A DNA stretch of 64,000 bases from Piscinibacter sp. (GTDB lineage Bacteria; Pseudomonadota; Gammaproteobacteria; Burkholderiales; Burkholderiaceae_C), in the NCBI GenBank assembly GCA_019635485.1, contig JAHBZL010000017.1, forward strand, positions 36,743-100,742, given 5' to 3'. Shown here one piece after another: positions 52,900 through 62,256 of this stretch (position 1 is its first letter; each line of letters opens with the position of its first letter). A program made the translations under genes and the position numbers. Under the pieces are notes generated by a model. The model worked only from the letters and a program-made list of their open reading frames with translations. It made no database searches and was not told the origin of the DNA.

Positions 52900-53538
52900 T
52901 CAACTCGCGCCGACAAGCCGTCCCAGGTAAGCCGACACCGACTCGTGCTGCTTCAGCGCGGCCAGCGAGTCGGCGAACAGCAGCCGGCTCACGCGCTGTT
53001 CGTCCTTGTGCACGAACACGAAGCGGTCGCAGACCTCCGACAGGATGTCCAGGTGCACCGGCTCGTTCGGGTGCAGGCACAGGAACACGAGCTTGCCTTC
53101 GGCACGCAGGCGGCGGAAGAAGTCGAGCATGAAGCCGATGTAGCCGTCCTGCGTGTTGAACTGCGGTTCGTCGAACAGGTGCACGCGCGCGCGCTCGCTG
53201 GCCGCGTGCTGCAGCATGAAGGCCGGCCTGGTGCGCTTGAAGCTGCGCAGCTGGTACGACTGGTGGTAGTGCAGCGCCACGCGATCCCGCTCGCGGTAGC
53301 GCACCTGGTGGATGTCCTGCCCGCCGATGCACACCCGCCCGGCGCTCGGCCGGTTGCCGCCGGTGATGAGCTCGAACAGCGTGGTCTTGCCGGCGCCGTT
53401 GGCACCCATCACGCCGACGACGCCCGGGCCGTCGATGCGGAAGTCGGCCTGCAGTTCGAAGGTGGTCCTCGCCTGCGGCCAGCCGCGCTGGTAGCGCTTG
53501 ACCAGCCCTTCGACCTGCAGCAGCGGTGTGGTGTCCAT
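52900..53538 (-). CDS. Reduced ABC ATPase of the Liv-type cluster
   Basis: 212 aa, short for an importer ATPase. Walker A GANGAGKTT (45-53) and Walker B VHLFDEP (119-125) are present, but only about 70 residues separate them (usually about 110) and no LSGGQ signature is found; the helical subdomain appears missing. It follows LivF by 2 bp. It may be a regulatory or structural partner, or a decaying duplicate. Not obviously frameshifted. Confidence 0.85.
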   Translation of the reverse strand: MDTTPLLQVEGLVKRYQRGWPQARTTFELQADFRIDGPGVVGVMGANGAGKTTLFELITGGNRPSAGRVCIGGQDIHQVRYRERDRVALHYHQSYQLRSFKRTRPAFMLQHAASERARVHLFDEPQFNTQDGYIGFMLDFFRRLRAEGKLVFLCLHPNEPVHLDILSEVCDRFVFVHKDEQRVSRLLFADSLAALKQHESVSAYLGRLVGAS

Positions 53539-53540
53539 GC

Positions 53541-54278
53541 TCACAGTCCCAGCCAGCGGCGTTGCAGCGCCTCGTCGTCGCGCATCTGCGGCGCGTCGCA
53601 GCCGAAGACGATGCTGCCGCCCTGCATCACGCAGACGCGGTCGGCCACCGCGAGTGCGCTCGCCACGTTCTGCTCCACCAGGATCACGGCCACGCCCTCG
53701 CGCTTGAGGCGCAGCACCGTGGCCATCACGTCCTGCACGATCTTCGGCGCCAGGCCCTGGCTCGGCTCGTCGAAGAGCACCAGGCCCGGTGCGCCCATGA
53801 GCGCTCGCGAGATCGCCACCATCTGCATCTCGCCGCCGGAGAGGTTCTCGCACTCGCGCGCCATGAGGTACTCCAGCGCGCTGAAGATCTCGAAGCACTC
53901 GGCCAGCGTCCAGGCGCGGAAGCGCGTGCGCTTGCGCGCGATCTCGAGGTTGCGCGCCACCGTGAGGGTGGGAAAGATGCGCCGGTCGTCGGGCACCCAT
54001 CCCACGCCCAGCGCCGCGATCTCGTGTGTGGGGCGGTGCGTGATGTCTGCGCCCTCGAAGCGGATGCTGCCGCGGCGCGCGGGTGTCAGGCCCAGGATCG
54101 AGCGCAGCGTGGTGGTCTTGCCGGCGCCGTTGGGCCCCAGCAGCGCCAGCACCTCGCCGGGCGCGACCGTGAGCGAGGCGCCGAAGAGCACCTGGCTCTC
54201 GCCGTAGAAGGTGTCGATGCCGTCCACCGCGAGGATCGGCGCGGCTGCCGATGGCGCCGGCTCGAGCACCGCGTTCAT
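53541..54278 (-). CDS. livF: Branched-chain-type ABC transporter ATPase LivF
   Basis: 245 aa. Walker A GPNGAGKTT, signature LSGGEMQM, Walker B LVLFDEPSQGLAP and the switch His region are all present. One of two full ATPases that power import by LivH/LivM. Overlaps the LivG stop by 4 bp. Substrate here is probably a polyol, sugar acid or related compound, judging by the adjacent catabolic genes, rather than leucine. Confidence 0.93.
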   Translation of the reverse strand: MNAVLEPAPSAAAPILAVDGIDTFYGESQVLFGASLTVAPGEVLALLGPNGAGKTTTLRSILGLTPARRGSIRFEGADITHRPTHEIAALGVGWVPDDRRIFPTLTVARNLEIARKRTRFRAWTLAECFEIFSALEYLMARECENLSGGEMQMVAISRALMGAPGLVLFDEPSQGLAPKIVQDVMATVLRLKREGVAVILVEQNVASALAVADRVCVMQGGSIVFGCDAPQMRDDEALQRRWLGL

Positions 54279-55021
54279 GCCGCCACCGCGCCCAGGCTGG
54301 AGCGCTGCACCCAGGGGTTGCCGCGCAGCGCATCGGGCGTGCCTTCGGCGATCACCTGGCCCCAGTGGATGACCGAGATGCGATCGGCCAGGCGGAAGAG
54401 GAACTTCATGTCGTGCTCGATGATGACGATGCTGACCTGGCGCTTGAGTTCGGCGATCAGCTCGAACAGGCGCGCCGTGCCCTCGGCGCCCAGGCCCGCG
54501 GTGGGCTCGTCGAGGAACAGCAGCCGCGGCCGTGCCGCCAGCGCCACGCCGATCTCCAGCGCGCGACGCTCGCCGTAAGAGAGCCTCCGAGCCGGCGTGC
54601 GCTCCTTGCCCGCCAGGCCGATGCGCGCCAGGATCTGCGCCGCCTCGTCGTAGGCGGCGGTGTCGCGGCCCAGGTCGCGCCACGGCGACCAGGCGCGTGC
54701 GCGCACGGCGGGCAGCGCAATCACGATGTTGTCGATGGCGCTGTCGTCGTCGAACAGGTTCATGATCTGGAACGAACGTGCCAGCCCCTTGCGCGCGATC
54801 TGGCGCGGCGCGAGGCCGGTGATGTCCTCGCCCGCGAAACGCACCTGACCTCGGTCGGGCCGGTAGCGGCCGGTGAGCACGTTGAAGCAGGTGGTCTTGC
54901 CGGCGCCGTTGGGGCCCATGATCCCGGAGAGCTGCCCTTCCTCGAAGCGCAGCGAGATGTTCTCGAGCACCACCTGGTCGCCGAAACGCTTGTGCAGCCC
55001 CGTGGCTTCGAACAGCGCCAT
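54275..55021 (-). CDS. livG: Branched-chain-type ABC transporter ATPase LivG
   Basis: 248 aa. Walker A GPNGAGKTT, signature LSYGERRALE and Walker B LLFLDEPTAGLG, with the longer insert after Walker A typical of LivG. Overlaps livF by 4 bp and begins 2 bp after livM ends, forming a tight leftward operon. Confidence 0.93.
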   Translation of the reverse strand: MALFEATGLHKRFGDQVVLENISLRFEEGQLSGIMGPNGAGKTTCFNVLTGRYRPDRGQVRFAGEDITGLAPRQIARKGLARSFQIMNLFDDDSAIDNIVIALPAVRARAWSPWRDLGRDTAAYDEAAQILARIGLAGKERTPARRLSYGERRALEIGVALAARPRLLFLDEPTAGLGAEGTARLFELIAELKRQVSIVIIEHDMKFLFRLADRISVIHWGQVIAEGTPDALRGNPWVQRSSLGAVAA

Positions 55022-55023
55022 GC

Positions 55024-56055
55024 TCAGGCCTCCTTGTGCTGGGTGGGTTTCAGGGCAGCGGGCTGCATGGCCGGCGCGGCCGGGCGCCGCAGCCGCTCGC
55101 GCCAGGCCTGCCAGGCGCCGGCCACGCCGTCGGGCTGGTAAAGCACCACGGCCATGAAGAGCAGCCCGTACCAGAGCAGCCAGGTCTCGGTGTAGGCGCC
55201 GAGCAGGTCGCGCGCGAGGATGAAGATCAGCGCACCGATCACCGGCCCCCAGAAGCTCACGAGTCCACCGCCGATGAGCACCATCATCACCACGTAGCCC
55301 GAGTTGTGCAGGCTCATCACGTTGGGGTAGGCCGACTGCTGCGCCATCGCGAACAGGCTGCCGGCCAGGCCCGACAGGCCCGCCGAGAGCACGAAGGCGC
55401 TCCACTTGTAGAGCCACACGTTGTAGCCCACGAAGCCGGCGCGCATCTCGTTCTGCTTGATGGCGCGCAGCACGCGCCCGAACGGCGAGTGGATGAGCCG
55501 CCACAGCCCCACCAGCACCGCCGCGAACAGCACGAGCACGAAGTAGAAGTAGGCCTCGTTGCTCGCCAGGCTGATCTCCAGCCCCGGCAGCTTCAGTGGC
55601 GCACGCTCGATCTTCAGCAGTCCGTCTTCACCGCCGGTGACGGAGTGCCACTTGATGGCGATGAACCACATCACCTGGCCGAAGGCGATGGTGAGCAGCG
55701 CGTAGTAGATGCCGCGCCGGTGCGAAATGAAGGCGGCCACCGCCGCACCCACCAGCGCCGCCGCGACGATCGCGCCCAGCAGGCCGGCCATCAGGTCGGC
55801 CCCGGCACGCTGCTGCAGCAGCCCGAACGCGTAGGCGCCGACGCCGAAGTAGGCACCGTGCCCGAACGACGGCAGGCCGCCGTAGCCCAGCAGCAGGTTG
55901 TGCGCGAGCGCGAACAGCATCCAGATCACGATCTCCAGCGCCAGGTACTGGTACAGGCCCGCGGCACCCAGCCACAGCGGTGTGCTGGCCAGCAGCAGCA
56001 GCGTCACCGCCATGGGCATCGTGACGAGGCGGGCGGGGGCGGGGTGGGCACTCAT
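55024..56055 (-). CDS. livM: Branched-chain-type ABC transporter permease LivM
   Basis: 343 aa with eight to ten hydrophobic segments and the conserved Liv permease loop GLPSFGHGAYFGVGAYAFG. Pairs with LivH, encoded on the other strand beyond the RpiR gene. First gene of the leftward transporter operon, 103 bp from the divergent regulator. Confidence 0.93.
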   Translation of the reverse strand: MSAHPAPARLVTMPMAVTLLLLASTPLWLGAAGLYQYLALEIVIWMLFALAHNLLLGYGGLPSFGHGAYFGVGAYAFGLLQQRAGADLMAGLLGAIVAAALVGAAVAAFISHRRGIYYALLTIAFGQVMWFIAIKWHSVTGGEDGLLKIERAPLKLPGLEISLASNEAYFYFVLVLFAAVLVGLWRLIHSPFGRVLRAIKQNEMRAGFVGYNVWLYKWSAFVLSAGLSGLAGSLFAMAQQSAYPNVMSLHNSGYVVMMVLIGGGLVSFWGPVIGALIFILARDLLGAYTETWLLWYGLLFMAVVLYQPDGVAGAWQAWRERLRRPAAPAMQPAALKPTQHKEA

Positions 56056-56092
56056 GCGGCTTGGAATGAATGAAACATCTTGTGGACTTTTG

Positions 56093-56106
56093 AGAATGTA
56101 TGTTCT
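56093..56106. promoter_or_regulatory. Candidate RpiR/IolR operator (GAA-N6-TTC)
   Basis: AGAA-TGTATG-TTCT is a palindrome in the 103-bp livM/rpiR gap, the only AT-rich patch nearby. GAA-N6-TTC is close to the GGAA-N6-TTCC sites reported for RpiR-type IolR in rhizobia, so binding by the adjacent regulator is a fair guess. Confidence 0.45.
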
Positions 56107-56158
56107 ACTCTGCGGCCATGCAAGCCGATTTGTTCTGAAGGCACCCCCTCCGAAACCC

Positions 56159-57058
56159 ATGCCCAGCGCCGCCGATTTCGAAGCCTTCGCGTCCGCCGTG
56201 GCCGAAGCCTTTCCGCGCCTGTCGCGGCAACTGCAGCAGATCGCGCAGTTCGTGCTCGAGCACCCCGACCAGGTCGCGCTCGGCACGGTGGCCACCGTGG
56301 CCGAGGCCGCGGTGGTGCCGCCCTCCGCGCTGATCCGCTTCGCCAACGCGCTGGAGTTCGGCGGCTTCACCGAGATGCAGCAGGTGTTCCGCACGCGGCT
56401 GCTGGACCGTTCGAGTTCCTACCGCGAACGCATCGATGCGATGCGCCGGAGCAAGGGCTCGGATGCGGCCGGTGCGGGCGTGCTCCACCAGTTCGTGTCC
56501 GAGGGTGTGGCCGAGCTGAGCCACCTCGAGGACAACGTGCACGCCGACGACCTGGCCGCCGCCGCGTCGCTCGTGTGCCGCGCCAAGCGCGTACACGTGC
56601 TGGCGCAGCGCCGCGCGTTCCCGGTGGCCTGCTACCTGTCGTACGCGCTGGCGCAGCTCGACGTGCCGGTGCAGCTGGTCGACGGCGTCGGCGGGATGCT
56701 GCCCGACGTGTTGCGCCAGATCCGCAGCGACGAGCTGCTGCTGGTGGCCAGCTTCAAGGACTACTCGCGCGACGTGATCGACGCGGCGCAGACGGCGCAC
56801 CAGCGCGGCGTGCCGGTGCTGGCCATCACCGACTTCGCGCTCTCGCCGCTGAAGCCGCACGCCACCGTGTGCTTCGAGCTCGGCCAGGGGCCGAACCCGG
56901 CCTTCCGCTCGCTGGTGGCACCGCTGTGCCTGTCACAGGCGCTGGTGGTCAGCGTGGGGCACCAGCTCGTGTCGCCGCGGCGCAAGCCTGCGCGCGCAGC
57001 CGCGCGGCCAGCCACGCCGCGCAGCGGGCGAGCGCCCGTGAACGGAGCCGGGCGGTGA
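56159..57058 (+). CDS. RpiR-family regulator (IolR-like)
   Basis: 299 aa. N-terminal HTH_6 domain (about 1-80; TVATVAEAAVVPPSALIRFANALEFGGF) and a SIS sugar-phosphate-binding domain (about 125-260; RVHVLAQRRAFPVACYLSYAL, VASFKDYSRDV). Such regulators sense phosphosugars. It lies at the divergence point and its stop overlaps the IolC start, so it probably represses both transporter and catabolic operons (inference). A disordered basic tail follows the SIS domain. Confidence 0.9.
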   Translation: MPSAADFEAFASAVAEAFPRLSRQLQQIAQFVLEHPDQVALGTVATVAEAAVVPPSALIRFANALEFGGFTEMQQVFRTRLLDRSSSYRERIDAMRRSKGSDAAGAGVLHQFVSEGVAELSHLEDNVHADDLAAAASLVCRAKRVHVLAQRRAFPVACYLSYALAQLDVPVQLVDGVGGMLPDVLRQIRSDELLLVASFKDYSRDVIDAAQTAHQRGVPVLAITDFALSPLKPHATVCFELGQGPNPAFRSLVAPLCLSQALVVSVGHQLVSPRRKPARAAARPATPRSGRAPVNGAGR

Positions 57059-59073
57059 ACCCTCCGAACGCCAGCGCGCCGCGTACGCGCGATGTCATCT
57101 GCATGGGGCGCGCCGCGGTGGACCTCTACGGTGAGCAGATCGGCGCGCGGCTGGAAGACGTGACCACGTTTGCCAAGTACCTGGGCGGCTCGCCCACCAA
57201 CACGGCGGTGGGCGCGGCGCGGCTGGGCCTGGCCGTGGGGCTCGTGAGCCGCGTGGGCGACGAGCACAACGGCCGCTTCGTGCGCGAGACGCTGCAGCGC
57301 GAAGGCGTGGACACCACCTGCCTGGCCACCGACCCGCAGCGCCTGACGGCGCTGGTGTTCCTCGGCATCAAGGACCCGGACACCTTCCCGTTGCTGTTCT
57401 ACCGCCAGAACTGCGCCGACATGGCGCTGTGCGAAGACGACATCGACCCGGCGTATGTCGCTTCGGCCCGTGCGCTGGTGGTGAGCGGCACGCATCTGTC
57501 GCAGCCCGGCACGCGCGCGGCCTGTCTGAAGGCGATGCAGGCGGCGCGGGACGCCGGCACGCAGGTGGTGCTGGACATCGACTACCGCCCGGTGCTCTGG
57601 GGCCTGACCTCGCCGGGGCTCGGCGAGCGCCGCTACGTGGCGTCCGACGCCGTGAGCGCGCAGCTGCAGGCCGTGCTGCCGCTGTGCGACCTGGTGGTGG
57701 GCACCGAGGAAGAGATCCACATCGCCGGTGGCAGTGCCGACACCGGCGCGGCGCTGCGCAGCGTCCGCTCGCACAGCACGGCGCTGATCGTGATGAAGCG
57801 CGGCCCGATGGGCTGCGTGGCCTTCCCGGAGGCGATCCCCGAGCGCCTGGACGACGGCGTGGCCGGCCCCGGCTTCCCGGTGGAGGTGTTCAACGTGCTG
57901 GGTGCAGGCGATGCCTTCATGGCCGGCCTGCTGCGCGGCTGGGTGCGCGGCGAGCCGCTGGCCGACTCGCTGCGCTACGCCAATGCCTGCGGTGCCATCG
58001 TCGTGTCGCGCCACGGCTGCGCGCCGGCCATGCCGAGCTGGGAGGAGCTGTCGCACTTCCTCGCGCACGGCTCGCCGCACCGCCGCCTGCGCGAGGACGT
58101 GGCGCTGGAGCACATCCACCGCAGCACCACGCGCGGCCGCCCTCTGGGGCCGCACGCGGCCGGGGCCACGCTCGCCATCCTCGCCTTCGACCACCGGGCG
58201 CAGCTGGAGGAACTGGCGGCACGCCACGGCGCCGGCCGCGAGCGCATCCCGGCCTTCAAGGCACTGGTGGCGCGTGCGGCCGAACATGGTCATGCGGTCG
58301 AGCGGGCGCTGCACGCGGGCGACGACCTCGCCTTCCCGCATCCCGGCGTGATCGTCGACGGCCGCTACGGCAGCGCCGAGCTGTTCCGCCTCACGGGCAC
58401 CCCGTGCTGGATCGCGCGCCCGGTGGAGCGGCCCGGCTCGCGGCCGCTGGCCTTCGAGGACGGCGACAACGTCGGGCTGGCGCTGCGCACCTGGCCGCGC
58501 GAGCAGGTGGTGAAATGCCTGCTGGCGCACCACCCTGACGACGCACCGGCGCTCGCCGCCGAGCAGATCGCGCGCGTGGTGAGCCTGGCCCGCGCCTGCC
58601 ACGAGACCGGACATGTGCTGCTGCTGGAACTGATTCCGCCGCGCGACCGGCCACAGGCCAGCGACACGCTGGCGCGCGGCATGGCACAGATCTACGCCGC
58701 TGGCGTGCGGCCCGACTGGTGGAAGCTGCCGCCGCCCGATGCAGCCGGCTGGGGCGCCATCGGCAAGGTCGTGGCGCAGCACGACCCGCATTGCCTGGGC
58801 GTGCTGCTGCTGGGCATGGAAGCGAGCGAAGAGCAGCTCTGGCAGGGCTTCGTGGCGGCTGCCGGCGAGCCGCTCTGTCGCGGCTTCGCCGTCGGCCGCA
58901 CGCTCTTTGCCGATGCCGCCGCAGCCTGGTTCGCCGGCCAGCTCAACGACGACGGCGTGGTGGCCGAGGTGGCCACGCGCTACCAGCGCCTCATCGGCCT
59001 GTGGCGCTCGGCCCGCGCCGGCGCGGCCGCGCCGGCCCCGACGACACGCACCACCCAGGAGATCGCCCCATGA
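57055..59073 (+). CDS. iolC: IolC-type 5-dehydro-2-deoxygluconokinase fused to DUF2090
   Basis: 672 aa from a GTG start (GGAG about 8 nt upstream; GTGA overlap with the regulator). Residues about 10-345 are a PfkB kinase with GRAAVDLYG, KYLGGSPTNTAVGAARLG and the catalytic loop NVLGAGDAF (Asp286). From about 365 a DUF2090 aldolase-like domain starts with LAILAFDHRAQLEEL. This fusion is the usual proteobacterial IolC, which phosphorylates 2-deoxy-5-keto-D-gluconate in inositol catabolism; here a related sugar acid is also possible. Confidence 0.9.
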   Translation: MNPPNASAPRTRDVICMGRAAVDLYGEQIGARLEDVTTFAKYLGGSPTNTAVGAARLGLAVGLVSRVGDEHNGRFVRETLQREGVDTTCLATDPQRLTALVFLGIKDPDTFPLLFYRQNCADMALCEDDIDPAYVASARALVVSGTHLSQPGTRAACLKAMQAARDAGTQVVLDIDYRPVLWGLTSPGLGERRYVASDAVSAQLQAVLPLCDLVVGTEEEIHIAGGSADTGAALRSVRSHSTALIVMKRGPMGCVAFPEAIPERLDDGVAGPGFPVEVFNVLGAGDAFMAGLLRGWVRGEPLADSLRYANACGAIVVSRHGCAPAMPSWEELSHFLAHGSPHRRLREDVALEHIHRSTTRGRPLGPHAAGATLAILAFDHRAQLEELAARHGAGRERIPAFKALVARAAEHGHAVERALHAGDDLAFPHPGVIVDGRYGSAELFRLTGTPCWIARPVERPGSRPLAFEDGDNVGLALRTWPREQVVKCLLAHHPDDAPALAAEQIARVVSLARACHETGHVLLLELIPPRDRPQASDTLARGMAQIYAAGVRPDWWKLPPPDAAGWGAIGKVVAQHDPHCLGVLLLGMEASEEQLWQGFVAAAGEPLCRGFAVGRTLFADAAAAWFAGQLNDDGVVAEVATRYQRLIGLWRSARAGAAAPAPTTRTTQEIAP

Positions 59074-59987
59074 GCGCCCCCGAGAGTTCCAAGCCCACGA
59101 TCGGCTTCATCGGCCTGGGCCTGATGGGCCACGGCATGGCCAGGAACCTGCTGGCCAAGGGCCACGCGCTGCGCTTCGTGGCGCACCGCAACCGCGCCAA
59201 CCTGGCCGACCTGCTGGCCGCCGGCGCGGTGGAGTGCGACAGCCGCGCCGAGATGCTGCGCGGCACCGATGCCGTGATCCTGTGCGTGACCGGCACGCCC
59301 GAGGTCGAGCAGATCGTGCACGGCAGCGACGGCCTGCTGGCCGCTGCGCAGCCGGGCCTGCTGGTGATCGACACCTCCACCGCCGAGCCTGCGTCGGCCG
59401 CCCAGATCCGCGAAGCCTTCGCGGCGCGCGGCGTCACCTACGTCGATGCGCCGCTGGCCCGGACGCCGCAGCACGCCGAGGCCGGCACCCTGAACACGAT
59501 GGTGGGCGCGAGCGAAGCCGACTTCGCCCGCGTGCGGCCGATCCTCGCCGCCTTCTGCGAGAACATCGTGCACGTGGGCCCGCCCGGGCACGGCCACGTG
59601 CTCAAGCTCATCAGCAACATGCTGGCGATGACGACGGCGGCGGCCATCGCCGAGGCCGTGGCCACGGCGTCGAAGGCGGGCCTCGCGCTGCCGAAGATGT
59701 TCGAGGTCATCGGCGCCGGCGGCGTCAACAGCGGCATCTTCCAGCTCACGCTCGGCCGCATGCTGCAGGGCGACCTGGCCGGGCTGCAGTTCACGATCGG
59801 CAACGCGCGCAAGGACCTGCGCTACTACACACACCTCGCCGAGATGCTGCCGACGAGCAGCTTCATCGCCGAGGCCGCGCACCAGAGCTTCGTGCAGGCC
59901 GCCAACCTGGGCCTGGCCGACCGCTTCATCGCCTCGATGTTCGAGGCCCAGGAAACCCTCAACGGCGTGCACATCGTGCCGCGCTGA
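59070..59987 (+). CDS. 3-hydroxyisobutyrate-type (beta-hydroxyacid) dehydrogenase
   Basis: 305 aa. NAD(P)-binding GFIGLGLMGHGMARNLL (about 11-27), the DAPLARTPQHAEAG substrate motif, and catalytic Lys in HVLKLISNML match the 6PGDH-like beta-hydroxyacid dehydrogenase family (HIBADH, tartronate semialdehyde reductase, GarR). ATGA overlap with iolC. It probably oxidises or reduces a small hydroxyacid/semialdehyde of this pathway. Confidence 0.92.
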   Translation: MSAPESSKPTIGFIGLGLMGHGMARNLLAKGHALRFVAHRNRANLADLLAAGAVECDSRAEMLRGTDAVILCVTGTPEVEQIVHGSDGLLAAAQPGLLVIDTSTAEPASAAQIREAFAARGVTYVDAPLARTPQHAEAGTLNTMVGASEADFARVRPILAAFCENIVHVGPPGHGHVLKLISNMLAMTTAAAIAEAVATASKAGLALPKMFEVIGAGGVNSGIFQLTLGRMLQGDLAGLQFTIGNARKDLRYYTHLAEMLPTSSFIAEAAHQSFVQAANLGLADRFIASMFEAQETLNGVHIVPR

Positions 59988-60035
59988 CCCCGTCCCAGCG
60001 GCGCAGACCGCATCCACCCTTACCGGAGACAAGCC

Positions 60036-61328
60036 ATGACCGCACCCACCTCCACCCGCCGCCGCTTCCTCGCCACCGGCGGCGCCGCCGCAGCAGCCAC
60101 CGCCTTCTGCGGACCCTGGGTGCACAACCGCGTCTGGGCGCAGAGCGCGAGCCCGAAGCCGCTGGTCATCGGCCTGACCATGGACGCCTCGGGCCAGTAC
60201 GCCGCCAGCGGCGGCATGGAGCGCCTGGGCGCGATGATGGCCATCAAGGAGTTCAACGACAGGGGCGGCGTGCTCGGCCGGCCGATCGAGGCCATCCACA
60301 TGGACACCGAGACCACGCCGGCCACCGGCTCGCGGGTGGCCGAGCGCATGATCAACCGCAACGACGCGGCCTTCCTCATCGGCGCCGTGCATTCGGGCGT
60401 GGCCAACGCGATCTCGCAGGTGGCGCAGAAGTACGGCTGCATCTTCCTCAACACCAACTCGAGCTCGCCCACCGAATCGGGCAAGGACTGCCACCGCGTC
60501 AAGTTCGTGTGGGACGGCAACGGCAACAACTTCGCCCAGGCCACGGTGCGCAACGCCATCAAGGCCAATGGACAGGAATGGGTACTGCTGACCAACGACT
60601 ACGTGTGGGGGCACAGCACCAGCAAGGCCACACGCGCCATCGTCGAGGCCAACGGCGGCAGGGTGATGGAAGAACTGCTGGTGCCGCAGAACACGCGCGA
60701 CTTCTCGTCCTACCTGCTGAAGCTCCAGCAGCTCAAGCCCGCGGTGGTGGCCACCGCGATCGGCGGCGACGACATCAAGGCGCTGCGCCAGCAGGTGGTG
60801 CAGCTGGGCATGCACAAGCGCATGGCATGGGTCAACAACCAGCAGGACTGGCCCGACGTCTACGGCCTCGGGCCGGACCAGATCTTCGGCGTCTTCGGCA
60901 CCACCTGGTACTACCGGCTGGATCTGCCGGGCGTGAAGGAGTTCGTGGCCGCCTACCAGAAGCAGTTCCCGGGCATGGCGATCCAGGTGCCCGGCAACGT
61001 GTTCCACAACGGCTACATGGCCACGCGCGAGTTGCTGCGCTGCGTGCAGGAGGCGGGCACCACCAACAACCTGGCGGTGATCAAGAAGCTCGAAGGCCGC
61101 CGCATGAGCGCGCGCGACCGCCTGCAGCACTTCGACGCCTGGATCGACCCCGCCACGCACCAGTGCCAGCAGACCATCTACCTGGCCACCTACAACGACA
61201 CGCCGGCCGAGAAGACCGACATCTTCCGCGTCCTGGCGCAGAGCGAGCCGAAGGACGTGACCGACGGCGGCGCCGGTGCGGCCTGCAAGCTCGAGACCTA
61301 CGAGGCCACCCCGAGCTACGAACGCTGA
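60036..61328 (+). CDS. Periplasmic substrate-binding protein of the Liv-type importer (Tat signal)
   Basis: 430 aa. The N terminus TRRRFLATGGAAAAAT is a twin-arginine signal with cleavage after VWAQS-like sequence. The mature part is a LivK-type two-lobed binding protein (IGLTMDASGQYAASGGMERLGAMMA, NTNSSSPTESGKDC). Captures the substrate for LivHMGF. Substrate unknown; location beside iolC argues against amino acids. Confidence 0.92.
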   Translation: MTAPTSTRRRFLATGGAAAAATAFCGPWVHNRVWAQSASPKPLVIGLTMDASGQYAASGGMERLGAMMAIKEFNDRGGVLGRPIEAIHMDTETTPATGSRVAERMINRNDAAFLIGAVHSGVANAISQVAQKYGCIFLNTNSSSPTESGKDCHRVKFVWDGNGNNFAQATVRNAIKANGQEWVLLTNDYVWGHSTSKATRAIVEANGGRVMEELLVPQNTRDFSSYLLKLQQLKPAVVATAIGGDDIKALRQQVVQLGMHKRMAWVNNQQDWPDVYGLGPDQIFGVFGTTWYYRLDLPGVKEFVAAYQKQFPGMAIQVPGNVFHNGYMATRELLRCVQEAGTTNNLAVIKKLEGRRMSARDRLQHFDAWIDPATHQCQQTIYLATYNDTPAEKTDIFRVLAQSEPKDVTDGGAGAACKLETYEATPSYER

Positions 61329-61332
61329 CCGC

Positions 61333-62256
61333 ATGCTCGCGAACCTGCTCCCGCACCTGGTCAACGGCGTCTCGCTCGGGTTGCTGTTCGCGCTGATCGC
61401 GCTGGGCTTCATGCTCATCGTGGGCGTGATGGAGACCATCAACCTGGCGCACGGTTCGCTGTTTGCGCTCGGCATGTACGCGGCACTGTTCGTGGCCGCG
61501 CCGCGCCTGGGCTGGTGGCCCGAGGCGCAGGCCGCCTACGCGGCGCTGCCGGTGGGCACGCGCTACGCGCTGGCGCTGTTCGTGGCACCGGTGCTGGTGG
61601 GCCTGTTCGGGCTGCTGCTGGAGCTGTGCCTGCGCCGCACCTACGGGCGCGACCCGCTGTACGGGCTGCTGCTCACCTTCGGCGCGGCGCTGGTCATCGA
61701 GGAAGGCATCCGCGCCGTGTGGGGCAGCAACGAGCAGCAGCTGCCCCTGCCCCAGGCGATCTCCGGGGCCTTCATGGTCGGCGACCTGATCTATTCGACC
61801 TATCGCTTCTACGCCAGCGCCTTCGCCATCGTGGCCATCCTCGGCCTGTGGGCCTTCCTCGAGAAGACGCCCTACGGCGCCATCATCAAGGCAGGCGCCC
61901 ACGACAGCGAGATGGTGCGCGCGCTGGGCATCAACCTCGGCCGGCTGCGCGCGGCCGTGTTCGCGCTCGGCGTGGGCCTGGCGGCGCTGGCCGGTGTGGT
62001 GATGGCTCCGATCTGGGGCATCCGCCCGCAGGTGGGCGTGGATGCCGTCGTGCCGGCGTTCCTCGTCATCGTGCTGGGCGGCGTGGGGTCGCTGTGGGGC
62101 GCGGTGGTGGCCGGCCTGCTGGTGGGCCTGGTCGTGGGCCTGAGTGGCGCGTTCGCCTCGGAGTGGTCGCTGATGTCGATGTATCTGCTGTTCATTGCCG
62201 TGGTGACCTTCCGTGCCCGCGGCCTCTTCGGCCGCAAGAGCGTGCTCGACACATGA
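61333..62256 (+). CDS. livH: Branched-chain-type ABC transporter permease LivH
   Basis: 307 aa with about eight hydrophobic segments. Conserved Liv permease region GVMETINLAHGSLFALGMYA near the start and LGVGLAALAGVVMAPIWG later. It begins 4 bp after the binding-protein gene. Its partner LivM and the ATPases are on the divergent operon. Confidence 0.93.
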   Translation: MLANLLPHLVNGVSLGLLFALIALGFMLIVGVMETINLAHGSLFALGMYAALFVAAPRLGWWPEAQAAYAALPVGTRYALALFVAPVLVGLFGLLLELCLRRTYGRDPLYGLLLTFGAALVIEEGIRAVWGSNEQQLPLPQAISGAFMVGDLIYSTYRFYASAFAIVAILGLWAFLEKTPYGAIIKAGAHDSEMVRALGINLGRLRAAVFALGVGLAALAGVVMAPIWGIRPQVGVDAVVPAFLVIVLGGVGSLWGAVVAGLLVGLVVGLSGAFASEWSLMSMYLLFIAVVTFRARGLFGRKSVLDT

